NCBI GenBank assembly: GCA_041166085.1
Contig: JBEEFP010000044.1
Location: 56,757-120,756 of the forward strand
Reading direction: 5' to 3'
Source of the DNA: JBEEFP01 sp041166085
GTDB lineage: Bacteria > Actinomycetota > Acidimicrobiia > Acidimicrobiales > JAFATL01
DNA length: 64,000 bases
Below are positions 23,748-31,186 of this stretch, piece after piece. The stretch's first letter is position 1; the number at the start of each line of letters is the position of its first letter. A program made the position numbers and the translations under genes. The notes under the pieces were generated by a model. The model was not told where the DNA came from. It saw nothing but the letters and a program-made list of their open reading frames with translations, and did no database searches.

Positions 23748-24578
23748 TTGAAGCTGACTTTCTACGGGTGCAGAGGCTCCTGCCCCTGCCCGTGCGACGC
23801 GAACGAGCGATACGGCGGCAACACCGCTTGCGTCGCGCTCGAATCCGAGGGCGAGCCCCCGATCATCTTCGACCTGGGAACGGGCCTCCGCCTCTTCGGT
23901 GCCACCCAGCCCATGGATGGCAGCTTCCTCGGCGCCGCCCTCGTCACCCACATCCACTGGGACCACGTGCAGGGCCTTCCGTTCTTCCCGCCCATCCACA
24001 AGGCCGGGGCCCGCCTCGACGTGTACGGGCCGCGGCAGGAAGGCGGCAGCCTGCACGACGTCTTCGGCGGCTTCATGTGTCCGCCGTACTTCCCGGTGCA
24101 CTTCAGTGAGCTGCAGGGCGACGTGAAGTTCCACGACGTCGAGGACGACGACCTCGCCATCGGCAACGCCAAGGTGAAGGTGCGTCCGGTGCCGCACAAC
24201 GGGCCCACCGTGGGATACCGGGTCGACCTCCACGGCACGTCGGTCGCCTACATCAGCGACCACCAGGCGCCCCCCGGCCTCAACACCGTCTCCGACGCGG
24301 TGCTCGAGCTGTGCGAGGGCGTCGACGTCCTCATCCACGACGCCCAGTACACGCCCGCCGAGTTCGAGACCAAGCGGGACTGGGGCCACTGCACCGTCGA
24401 CTACGCCGTGTTGGTGGCCAAGGAGGCACGGGCCAAGCAGCTGGTGATGTTCCACCACGACCCGTCCCACGGTGACGACGTGATGGACGGCCTGCTCCAT
24501 GGCGCACGGTGCACGGCCGCCTACTTCGGCGTGGAATCGGTCGTCGCCGCCTACGAAGGTATGGTCATCGACCTCTAG
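23748..24578 (+). CDS. MBL-fold metallo-hydrolase (cyclic-nucleotide phosphodiesterase-like)
   Basis: The 276-residue metallo-beta-lactamase fold protein has metal motif THIHWDHVQG (HxHxDH), later His in PHNGPTVGY, Asp/His in YISDHQAP, IHDAQY and FHHDPSHGD. It opens with KLTFYGCRGSCPCPCDAN, an unusually Cys-rich version of a loop common in this subfamily. The family includes phosphodiesterases, but the substrate cannot be read from sequence. TTG 23748 is chosen because AGGGGGGAAG precedes it; an in-frame GTG at 23712 lacks such a site. The flavin reductase gene follows after 15 bases. The CRP-like box upstream suggests cAMP control. Confidence 0.85.
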   Translation: MKLTFYGCRGSCPCPCDANERYGGNTACVALESEGEPPIIFDLGTGLRLFGATQPMDGSFLGAALVTHIHWDHVQGLPFFPPIHKAGARLDVYGPRQEGGSLHDVFGGFMCPPYFPVHFSELQGDVKFHDVEDDDLAIGNAKVKVRPVPHNGPTVGYRVDLHGTSVAYISDHQAPPGLNTVSDAVLELCEGVDVLIHDAQYTPAEFETKRDWGHCTVDYAVLVAKEARAKQLVMFHHDPSHGDDVMDGLLHGARCTAAYFGVESVVAAYEGMVIDL

Positions 24579-24593
24579 GAGGCCGGTGATCAG

Positions 24594-25109
24594 ATGAGCG
24601 ACTTAGAGGACGAACTCGAGCACAAGGCCGCGACCTTCGACCAGGCCCGCCTCCGGCAGGTCATGGGCCATTTCGCAACCGGCGTCACCATCATCACGGC
24701 CATGGAGCGCGACGAGCCCGTCGGACTGACCGCCCAGTCCTTCACCTCGCTGTCCCTCGATCCGCCGTTGATCCTGTTCAGCCCGGGCAAGACGTCCTCG
24801 ACCTGGCCGCGCATCGAGAAGGCGGGCTACTTCACGGTCAACATCCTGGGCCAGGCGCAGGAGGCCGTGTGCCGGACCTTCGCGGTGAGCGGCGGCGACA
24901 AGTTCGCCGAGGTCGAGTGGACGCCGAGCGAGATCACGGGAAGCCCGTTGCTCGACGACGTGCTGGCGTGGGTCGACTGCAGCGTCGTCACCACCCATGA
25001 CGCGGGCGACCACATCATCGTGGTGGGTCGAGTCCTCGACCTCGGCGTCGAGCAGGAGGGCAAGCCGCTGCTCTTCTACCGGGGCGGCTTCGGCACCTTC
25101 GACTCTTGA
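24594..25109 (+). CDS. Flavin reductase-like FMN-binding split-barrel protein
   Basis: The 171-residue product has the flavin reductase domain signature: VMGHFATGVTIIT near residue 24, GLTAQSFTSLSLDPPL (flavin-contacting Ser/Thr region), the FTVNILGQAQ segment and the terminal LLFYRGGFGTF. Such proteins supply reduced flavin to two-component monooxygenases or act as oxidoreductases themselves. No partner oxygenase is adjacent. AGGAGG overlaps the end of the MBL gene, so the two are likely co-transcribed. Confidence 0.88.
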   Translation: MSDLEDELEHKAATFDQARLRQVMGHFATGVTIITAMERDEPVGLTAQSFTSLSLDPPLILFSPGKTSSTWPRIEKAGYFTVNILGQAQEAVCRTFAVSGGDKFAEVEWTPSEITGSPLLDDVLAWVDCSVVTTHDAGDHIIVVGRVLDLGVEQEGKPLLFYRGGFGTFDS

Positions 25110-25128
25110 TTGGCTCGGCCTGACACCG

Positions 25129-25500
25129 TTGGGCGTCGCCGCCCGCGTCGTGGTGGGTCTGGTGCTGCTGCTGGCCGGGGCGCTCAAGACGCGGGACGAG
25201 ACGTGGCCGGCATCGGCCGCCGGGTTCGGATTGCCGCGCCCCGCCGCGCGAGTGCTGCCCTGGCTGGAGGTCGCGCTCGGCGCGCTCCTGGTCGCGCAGG
25301 CCGGCGGCCGCTGGACGTCGATGGCGGCGACGGCGTTGCTCGCAGGCTTCACCGCCGCGATCGCTGCGCACGTGGCGCGCCATGACGACGTGCCATGCGC
25401 GTGCTTCGGCGCGTTGTCGTCGGCGCCGGTGAGCGGGCGCACCATCGTCCGCAACGCCGTCCTCGTCGCATTGGCGGCCGTGGGCGCCCTCGTTCAATAG
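25129..25500 (+). CDS. MauE/DoxX-like four-helix membrane protein
   Basis: The ~123-residue product has four hydrophobic helices and the CACFG motif typical of MauE-like proteins (methylamine utilisation accessory / vitamin K reductase-like fold), which are thought to help disulfide chemistry. The start is uncertain: homology begins at once after the flavin reductase stop. TTG 25129 gives MGVAARVVVGLVLLLAGALK; CTG 25120 is an alternative. No mau genes are nearby, so 'MauE-like' describes family only. Confidence 0.75.
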   Translation: MGVAARVVVGLVLLLAGALKTRDETWPASAAGFGLPRPAARVLPWLEVALGALLVAQAGGRWTSMAATALLAGFTAAIAAHVARHDDVPCACFGALSSAPVSGRTIVRNAVLVALAAVGALVQ

Positions 25501-25508
25501 TGCAGGGC

Positions 25509-26078
25509 ATGCCCGAGTTCCGCGTGGAGGAGACCCCGCTCGCCGGCCTGCTCGTCGTGTGGCCCGCCGTGTTTCCGGACGAGCGCGGCTTCTTCCTCGA
25601 GCCGTATCGCGTCGAGCGTTACGCGCCGCACGGCATCGAGGTCCTCGCGCAGGACAACCACTCGCGATCGGGCCGCGGCGTGCTGCGGGGTCTGCATTTC
25701 CAGACCGATCCCGGGCAGGCCAAGCTCATGCGCTGCGGTCGCGGCAGCATCTGGGACGTGGCCGTCGACGTGCGCATCGGCTCGCCCACGTATGGCGAAT
25801 GGTTCGGCATCGAGCTCGACGACGTCGACCACGCCCAGCTCTATGTCCCCATCGGCTTCGCCCACGGCTTCGCGGTGCTGAGTGACGTCGCCGACGTCAT
25901 GTACAAGGTGTCGAGTCCGTATGACGGCGGGACCGAGAGCGGCGTCGCGTGGGATGACCCCGACCTCGCCATCGACTGGAAGGTGGACGACCCCGTCGTC
26001 TCGGCGCGGGACACCGGCGGTACCCGTTTGGCAGACTTCGACTGGTCGGCGACCGTCTGGCAGCACCGCCCGAGCTGA
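25509..26078 (+). CDS. rfbC: dTDP-4-dehydrorhamnose 3,5-epimerase
   Basis: The 189-residue cupin-fold RfbC/RmlC epimerises C3 and C5 of dTDP-4-keto-6-deoxyglucose on the way to dTDP-L-rhamnose. Recognised motifs are ERGFFLEPYR, QDNHSRS, the catalytic His in RGLHFQ, the paired Asp in DVAVDVR, PIGFAHGFAVL and the Tyr in MYKVSSPYD. ATG 25509 lies 8 bases after the preceding stop. The other dTDP-rhamnose genes (rmlA, B, D) are not here. Confidence 0.93.
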   Translation: MPEFRVEETPLAGLLVVWPAVFPDERGFFLEPYRVERYAPHGIEVLAQDNHSRSGRGVLRGLHFQTDPGQAKLMRCGRGSIWDVAVDVRIGSPTYGEWFGIELDDVDHAQLYVPIGFAHGFAVLSDVADVMYKVSSPYDGGTESGVAWDDPDLAIDWKVDDPVVSARDTGGTRLADFDWSATVWQHRPS

Positions 26079-26190
26079 CGTTCGCCCGCTTTCGGGGGGT
26101 TCGTCCCCGGGTGTCATCGAGTTGCAATGGGTCGCCCGGAGGGTTTCGGTATCGCCGTGACGAAGGTACCGTTGGCCACGGAGAGTGACC

Positions 26191-28032
26191 TTGGCCGGCA
26201 ACCCTCACGACAGCGACGCGAACGGGGCAGAGATGGCAGAAGACCGCTCGGGAACCATTGCGATGGACCTCCAGGACATCGGACAGTCGCGGGTCCTCCG
26301 ATCAGCGACCGCCGACGTGGCGATCAGCCGCGAGCGACGGCGGCTGGCCAGGCTGCGCCGGCTCGCCCTGCTGCTCGCGCCGCTGTGGGTATGGCTCATC
26401 ATGCGATTGGTCACCAACCGACCCGTCGCGCTGGCCTTCCCGCACCTGCCGCCGAACGCCGCCGTCTATCTCCCTGCATTCCTGCTCATCGGCATGCTGT
26501 GCGTGGTGATGCTCGTGCCGATGCTCGGCATGGGACGGTCGCCGCACATGCTGTACCGGCCGAGTGAGATCGACGTCTCGCTGAATGACGTCAAGGGCGC
26601 ACAGGTCGTCGTCGACGAGGTGGTCAAGAGCCTCAACCTCTTCCTCGCCCACAAGATGTTCAAGGAGCGCATGGGCGGTACGCCCCGCCGCGCCATCCTC
26701 TTCGAGGGCCCCCCTGGTACCGGCAAGACGTACCTGGCCAAGGCCATGGCGCACGAAGCGGGCGTTCCGTTCCTCTTCGTGTCGTCGTCGGCGTTCCAGT
26801 CGATGTACTACGGACAGACGAACCGCAAGATCCGCTCGTACTTCAAGGAGCTGCGCGCGTACGCCCGCCGGGAAGGCGGCGCCATCGGGTTCATCGAGGA
26901 GATCGACGCCATCGGCACCGCCCGCCGGGGGATGGGCAGTGGGAACAGCGAAGGTGTCAGCGGCGTGGTCAACGAGCTGCTGATCCAGCTGCAGTCCTTC
27001 GACCAGCCCCACCGCATGGCGCGCTTCCTGGGTTGGTTCATCGACCGCTTCAACACGTGGCTGCCGGCACACCGGCAGATGCGCAAGCCCAAGTCGACGC
27101 CCGCCAACATCCTCGTCATCGGCGCCACCAACCGGGCCGCCGACCTCGACCCTGCTCTCGTGCGGCCGGGCCGCTTCGACCGCTCGATCTACTTCGATCT
27201 GCCGAGCCGCGCCGGCCGTCGCGAGATCCTCGACTACTACCTCGACAAGAAGGCGCACGCCGCCGCCCTCGACGACACCGCCAAGCGCAACACGTTGGCG
27301 GCGATGACCTTCGGCTACTCGCCGGTCATGATCGAGCACCTGCTCGACGAGGCCCTCGTCTGGGCCCTGCGGCGCGGCGACGATCGCCTGTCGTGGGCCG
27401 ACATCCAGAAGGCCAAGATGACCGAGGAGATCGGTCTCGCGCAGCCCGTGGAGTACACGGAGGCGGAGCGACGCACCATCGCCACTCACGAAGCGGGCCA
27501 CGCCACCGTCGCGTACCTCATCGGCAAGAGCCGCAAGCTCGAGGTGCTGTCGATCATCAAGCGCAAGGACGCCCTGGGACTGCTCGCTCACTCCGATCTC
27601 GAGGAGCGCTTCACCCGGTCCCAGTCCGAGATCGAGGCGCTAATCCAGATCTCCTTCGGGGGCATGGTGGCCGAGGAGATCTTCTTCGGCGAGACCACCA
27701 CCGGCCCGGCCAGCGACCTCTCGGTCGCTACCACCGCCGCGGCGCAGATGGTGGGCTCGCTCGGCATGTGCGGCTCGCTCATCTCCTACGACGCGGTCGA
27801 GGGCATGGGTGGCGCCAACATCGTCGCCAAGGTCATCGCCACCGACGAGGGCAAGGGGAAGGTCGAGGGCATCCTCTTCGAGGCCAAGGCCAACGTGACC
27901 GCGATGCTCGAGGAGCACCGCAACATCGTCGAGGCCCTGCGTGACGCGCTCCTCGAGCGCGACGAGCTCATCGGCGAGGAGATCCTGGAGACGATCAGGC
28001 TGGCCGAGGCCAGCGCCATCACCGTCCGCTAG
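26191..28032 (+). CDS. FtsH-like membrane AAA+ zinc protease
   Basis: The ~613-residue product has two N-terminal membrane helices separated by only ~20 residues, an AAA+ domain (Walker A GPPGTGKT, arginine finger RPGRFDR, sensor GATNR) and an M41 peptidase domain (zinc motif HEAGH, third ligand Asp in GPASDLSVAT). The Walker B is FIEEIDAIG, with Glu in place of the usual first Asp. The usual pore motif is replaced by MYYGQTNRK, and ~45 extra residues (FDQPHRMARFLGWF...) lie before sensor 1. So it is a divergent FtsH relative, not the housekeeping FtsH. TTG 26191 has GGAGAG at ideal spacing; GTG 26185 and ATG 26233 are alternatives. Confidence 0.85.
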   Translation: MAGNPHDSDANGAEMAEDRSGTIAMDLQDIGQSRVLRSATADVAISRERRRLARLRRLALLLAPLWVWLIMRLVTNRPVALAFPHLPPNAAVYLPAFLLIGMLCVVMLVPMLGMGRSPHMLYRPSEIDVSLNDVKGAQVVVDEVVKSLNLFLAHKMFKERMGGTPRRAILFEGPPGTGKTYLAKAMAHEAGVPFLFVSSSAFQSMYYGQTNRKIRSYFKELRAYARREGGAIGFIEEIDAIGTARRGMGSGNSEGVSGVVNELLIQLQSFDQPHRMARFLGWFIDRFNTWLPAHRQMRKPKSTPANILVIGATNRAADLDPALVRPGRFDRSIYFDLPSRAGRREILDYYLDKKAHAAALDDTAKRNTLAAMTFGYSPVMIEHLLDEALVWALRRGDDRLSWADIQKAKMTEEIGLAQPVEYTEAERRTIATHEAGHATVAYLIGKSRKLEVLSIIKRKDALGLLAHSDLEERFTRSQSEIEALIQISFGGMVAEEIFFGETTTGPASDLSVATTAAAQMVGSLGMCGSLISYDAVEGMGGANIVAKVIATDEGKGKVEGILFEAKANVTAMLEEHRNIVEALRDALLERDELIGEEILETIRLAEASAITVR

Positions 28033-28041
28033 TTCGCTTGT

Positions 28042-30081
28042 TCAGGCGGTGATGCCGACCGCGTCGAGGACGAAGGCCAGCACGAAGGCCTCGTCCTTCC
28101 ACGCGTCGTAGCGTCCTGACGGGCCCATGTGGCCCGCGCCCATCTCGACCTTGAGGAGGACGGGGTGGTCGTCGGTCTTGGTGACGCGGAGCTTCTGCAC
28201 CCACTTGGCCGGCTCCCAGTAGCTCACCCGGGGGTCGTTGAGACCGGCGGTGGCGAGGATGCGCGGATAGTCGACGGCGCGCACGTTGTCATACGGGGAG
28301 TACGACTTGATGTAGTCGTAGAACTCCCGCTGGTTGGGATTGCCCCACTCGTCCCACTCGATGACGGTGAGTGGGAGCGACTCGTCGAGGATCGTGGTGA
28401 GCACGTCGACGAAGGGAACCTCGGCGACCATGGCGCGGAACAGGTCCGGTCGCAGGTTGGCCACGGCGCCCATGAGCAGTCCACCGGCTGAGCCGCCGCG
28501 GGCCACCAGCCGCTCCGGTGTCGTGTACTCGCGCTCGACCAGCGTCTCTGCCGCCGCGATGAAGTCGGTGAAGGTGTTGCGCTTGTGCAGGAACTTGCCG
28601 TTCTCGTACCAGCGCCGCCCCATCTCACCCCCGCCCCGGATGTGGGCGATGGCGTAGACGAAGCCGCGGTCGAGCAGGCTGAGCCGGATCGACGAGAAGG
28701 CGGGGTCACGACTGGCTTCGTATGACCCATACCCGTAGAGCAGGGCGGGCGCCGAGCCGTCGAGGGCCACGTCGGCCCGCCGCACGATCGAGATGGGGAC
28801 TCGCTCGCCATCGTCCGCGGTGGCCCACAGCCGCTCGGTGACGTACTCGGTCGGGTCGTAGCCGCCGAGCACGGGCTGCTGCTTCTTGAGCGTGCGCGCC
28901 CGGGTGCGGACCTCGTAGTCGAACACCGAGCTCGGCGTGACGAGCGACGTGTACCCGAAGCGGAGGACGTCGGTGTCGTACTCGAGGTTGGTGCCGCCGC
29001 TCGCGGTGGACACGGCCTCCGGCTGCTCGACGGCGTGGATCTCGCCCGTCTCGGTGTCCATGATGCGCAGGCGCCGCACCGCGTCGGCCCGCTCGTAGAG
29101 CGCGAGGTGGTGGGCGAAGGCATCGACACCGTCGAGTTTCACGTCCGGCCGATGGGGGAGCACGTCCGTCCAGTGCTCGCGTCCGGGCGTGGCGAGGGGC
29201 GCCTCGACCAGTCGGAAGTTCTCGGCCTCGTCGTTGGTGACGATGAGGAAGCGGTCGCCGTGTTGGTCGACGTCGTACTCGACACCGTGCCGCCGCGGCT
29301 CGACCATGCGGAACTCGCCGTGCGGCTCGTGGGCGGGCAGCACCCGCGCTTCGGAGGTGACCATGCTCTGCATCGACAGCACCAGCCACTCGTCGCTGCG
29401 GCTCCTGCCGATGCCGACGTAGAAGGCCTCGTCGTCCTCTTGGTGCACGAGCACGTCGCTGTCCGCTGGAACCCCGAGATTGTGGCGGTAGACGCGCCAG
29501 GGCCGCTTGGCGTCGTTGAGCACCGTGTAGAAGACGGTGGTGTTGTCGAGGGCCCACGTGGCGCCGTACGACGCGCCGGGGATCTCGTCACCGAGGTCCT
29601 CGCCACTGTCGAGGTCGCGGAAGCGGAGGGTGAAGACCTCGTCGCCGTCGAAGTCGGTGGAGTAGGCCAGCAGGCGGTGGTCGGGGCTGACGGAGAAGGC
29701 GCCGATGGCGAAGAAGTCAGCGTCGCCCGCCAGCTCGTTCTCGTCGAGCAGCACCTGTTCGGGCCCGTCCTCCGCGCCCGACCGCCGGCAGTGGATCGGG
29801 TACTGCAGCCCCTCCACCGTCCGCGTGTAGTACCAGTAGCCACCCCACGGCGCCGGCACCGACAGATCGGTTTCCAGGATGCGCGCCTTGATCTCGTCGA
29901 AGAGGGCGTGCTCGAGAGGACGGGTGTGCTCGGTCTGCTCGGCGGTGTAGGCGTTCTCCGCCTCGAGGTGGGCGATGACCTCGGGATCGTCCTTGTCGCG
30001 CAGCCAGTACCAATCGTCGACGCGCTCGTCGCCGTGCTGCTCGAGGACGGTGGGACGTCGCGGCGCCGCCGGCGGTTGCAT
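28042..30081 (-). CDS. ptrB: Oligopeptidase B (S9A serine peptidase)
   Basis: The 679-residue prolyl-oligopeptidase-family enzyme starts with RVDDWYWLRD, has a beta-propeller (about 70-400), and a C-terminal alpha/beta hydrolase with Ser in GGSAGG (near 532), Asp in LNDPRV (near 614) and His in GAGHMGPSGR (near 650). It cleaves short peptides after Arg/Lys in the cytoplasm. The family length is normal and all catalytic residues are present. It converges on the FtsH-like gene with 9 bases between stops. Confidence 0.93.
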   Translation of the reverse strand: MQPPAAPRRPTVLEQHGDERVDDWYWLRDKDDPEVIAHLEAENAYTAEQTEHTRPLEHALFDEIKARILETDLSVPAPWGGYWYYTRTVEGLQYPIHCRRSGAEDGPEQVLLDENELAGDADFFAIGAFSVSPDHRLLAYSTDFDGDEVFTLRFRDLDSGEDLGDEIPGASYGATWALDNTTVFYTVLNDAKRPWRVYRHNLGVPADSDVLVHQEDDEAFYVGIGRSRSDEWLVLSMQSMVTSEARVLPAHEPHGEFRMVEPRRHGVEYDVDQHGDRFLIVTNDEAENFRLVEAPLATPGREHWTDVLPHRPDVKLDGVDAFAHHLALYERADAVRRLRIMDTETGEIHAVEQPEAVSTASGGTNLEYDTDVLRFGYTSLVTPSSVFDYEVRTRARTLKKQQPVLGGYDPTEYVTERLWATADDGERVPISIVRRADVALDGSAPALLYGYGSYEASRDPAFSSIRLSLLDRGFVYAIAHIRGGGEMGRRWYENGKFLHKRNTFTDFIAAAETLVEREYTTPERLVARGGSAGGLLMGAVANLRPDLFRAMVAEVPFVDVLTTILDESLPLTVIEWDEWGNPNQREFYDYIKSYSPYDNVRAVDYPRILATAGLNDPRVSYWEPAKWVQKLRVTKTDDHPVLLKVEMGAGHMGPSGRYDAWKDEAFVLAFVLDAVGITA

Positions 30082-30100
30082 GGCGAGACGTTACGCGGCG

Positions 30101-30655
30101 TCAGGCCGTAAACGCCGCGCCGCCCGCTCGCCACGTGGCGTCCAGGTCGGAGCCCTCGGGATAGCGGCCGTCGATCTCCAGGATCACCATGCCGTGGGCG
30201 AACGACCACAATGCCTGCGCCTTGGCTGCGTCGCCGGTGGCGAGGAAGAAGGGCTGGCCCGCCCACTCCTCGACCCCCGGTGTCAGCGCGTCGCGAGCGA
30301 GCGGGCCGCTCGTCGCCAGCCGGTACACCTCGGAGTTGGCCACGCTGTGCTCCCGGTAGGCGACGAGCAGGGCCGACACCGGCCCTCGACGCCCGGGTTT
30401 GGCGACGGCCGCGTGCAGCACCTCGCCCATCTCGAGGAGCGCGTCCTCGATGAGGGCGGCGGCAAGGGCGCCCTTGTCGGCGATGTGCTTGTAGAGGGAC
30501 GGGGCCTGGATGCCGACCTCGGTCGCCAGCCGGCGCATCGTGACCGCGTCCCAACCCTCGGTGTCGAGCACACGGCGAGCTGCGGCGACGATCTCGGCCA
30601 CACGCGCGCTGTGGACGGTGCGGGTGGGCGGCGACGCGAGGGCGGTCGCAGGCAT
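30101..30655 (-). CDS. TetR-family repressor (autoregulated)
   Basis: The 184-residue product has an N-terminal helix-turn-helix (IVAAARRVLDTEGWDAVTMR then VGIQAPSLYKHIADKGAL) and a ligand-binding C-terminal part of the type seen in many TetR regulators. ATG 30655 overlaps the stop of the Ddn-like gene by one base, so the regulator is the second gene of a two-gene unit. Two identical palindromes just upstream of the first gene are its likely operators. Confidence 0.88.
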   Translation of the reverse strand: MPATALASPPTRTVHSARVAEIVAAARRVLDTEGWDAVTMRRLATEVGIQAPSLYKHIADKGALAAALIEDALLEMGEVLHAAVAKPGRRGPVSALLVAYREHSVANSEVYRLATSGPLARDALTPGVEEWAGQPFFLATGDAAKAQALWSFAHGMVILEIDGRYPEGSDLDATWRAGGAAFTA

Positions 30656-31113
30656 CAGCTCGTGGCCACCAGCTCGAAGGCGGGGTGCTTCGGGCTGATG
30701 GCACGAAGCTCGTCCTCGCTCGAGCTGGCGTCGACGCCGTCGAAGAACACGCCGACCTCGGCCTTCCAGCGCCGCAGATAGGAGCGCAGCACCGGCACCT
30801 TCTCGTCCTCGCTGAGCTCGCGGGCCACGAACTGATCGCGGCGCCGCCCGACGAGGAGGTCGAGGCGCCCGTCGTTGGCCCGCACGTTCCGCACCCACTG
30901 GCCCTCGCCTCGCGGTGACACCAGGTACGTGCGCCCGTCGTGGGTGAGCATGTTGACCGGCGTGCGGCGGGGCTGGCCCGTCGTCCTGCCCGGCACCTCC
31001 AGCACCCGGCTGCCCCAGACGCTGAGCCCGAGGCGGGTGAGCACGGCCACGGTGCGGTTGAAGATGTTGCGGGTGAACCATCCAGGCTTGCGGTAGTGCG
31101 TCGTCGTCGTCAT
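30655..31113 (-). CDS. Deazaflavin (F420)-dependent nitroreductase-family protein
   Basis: The 152-residue split-barrel protein of the Ddn/DDE_N family has the usual order: hydrophobic N-terminal helix (RNIFNRTVAVLTRLGL), GRTTGQPRRTPVNML, TYLVSPRGEGQWVRNVRAN and FDGVDASSSEDEL. Relatives bind F420 (or quinones/lipids) and reduce electron-poor compounds. ATG 31113 has GGAGG 5 bases upstream. Control is likely by the co-transcribed TetR protein. Confidence 0.88.
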   Translation of the reverse strand: MTTTTHYRKPGWFTRNIFNRTVAVLTRLGLSVWGSRVLEVPGRTTGQPRRTPVNMLTHDGRTYLVSPRGEGQWVRNVRANDGRLDLLVGRRRDQFVARELSEDEKVPVLRSYLRRWKAEVGVFFDGVDASSSEDELRAISPKHPAFELVATS

Positions 31114-31126
31114 GGAACCTCCGGTA

Positions 31127-31163
31127 GCTAACACTGTTAGCCAGTATGGCTAACACTGTTAGC
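31127..31163. promoter_or_regulatory. Double TetR operator
   Basis: GCTAACACTGTTAGC occurs twice, at 31127-31141 and 31149-31163, each a perfect palindrome around a central C. The centres are 22 bp apart, i.e. two helical turns, on the same face. The pair lies 14 bases upstream of the Ddn-like gene start, covering the expected promoter. Confidence 0.8.
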
Positions 31164-31186
31164 GCCGTCAAGCGCGGGCCCGAGGC

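Noticed and set aside
30101..31171. A single 356-residue protein joining the TetR product with upstream sequence
   Set aside because: The upstream part overlaps the Ddn-like gene in another frame; the TetR domain starts at ATG 30655, which couples to the Ddn stop.
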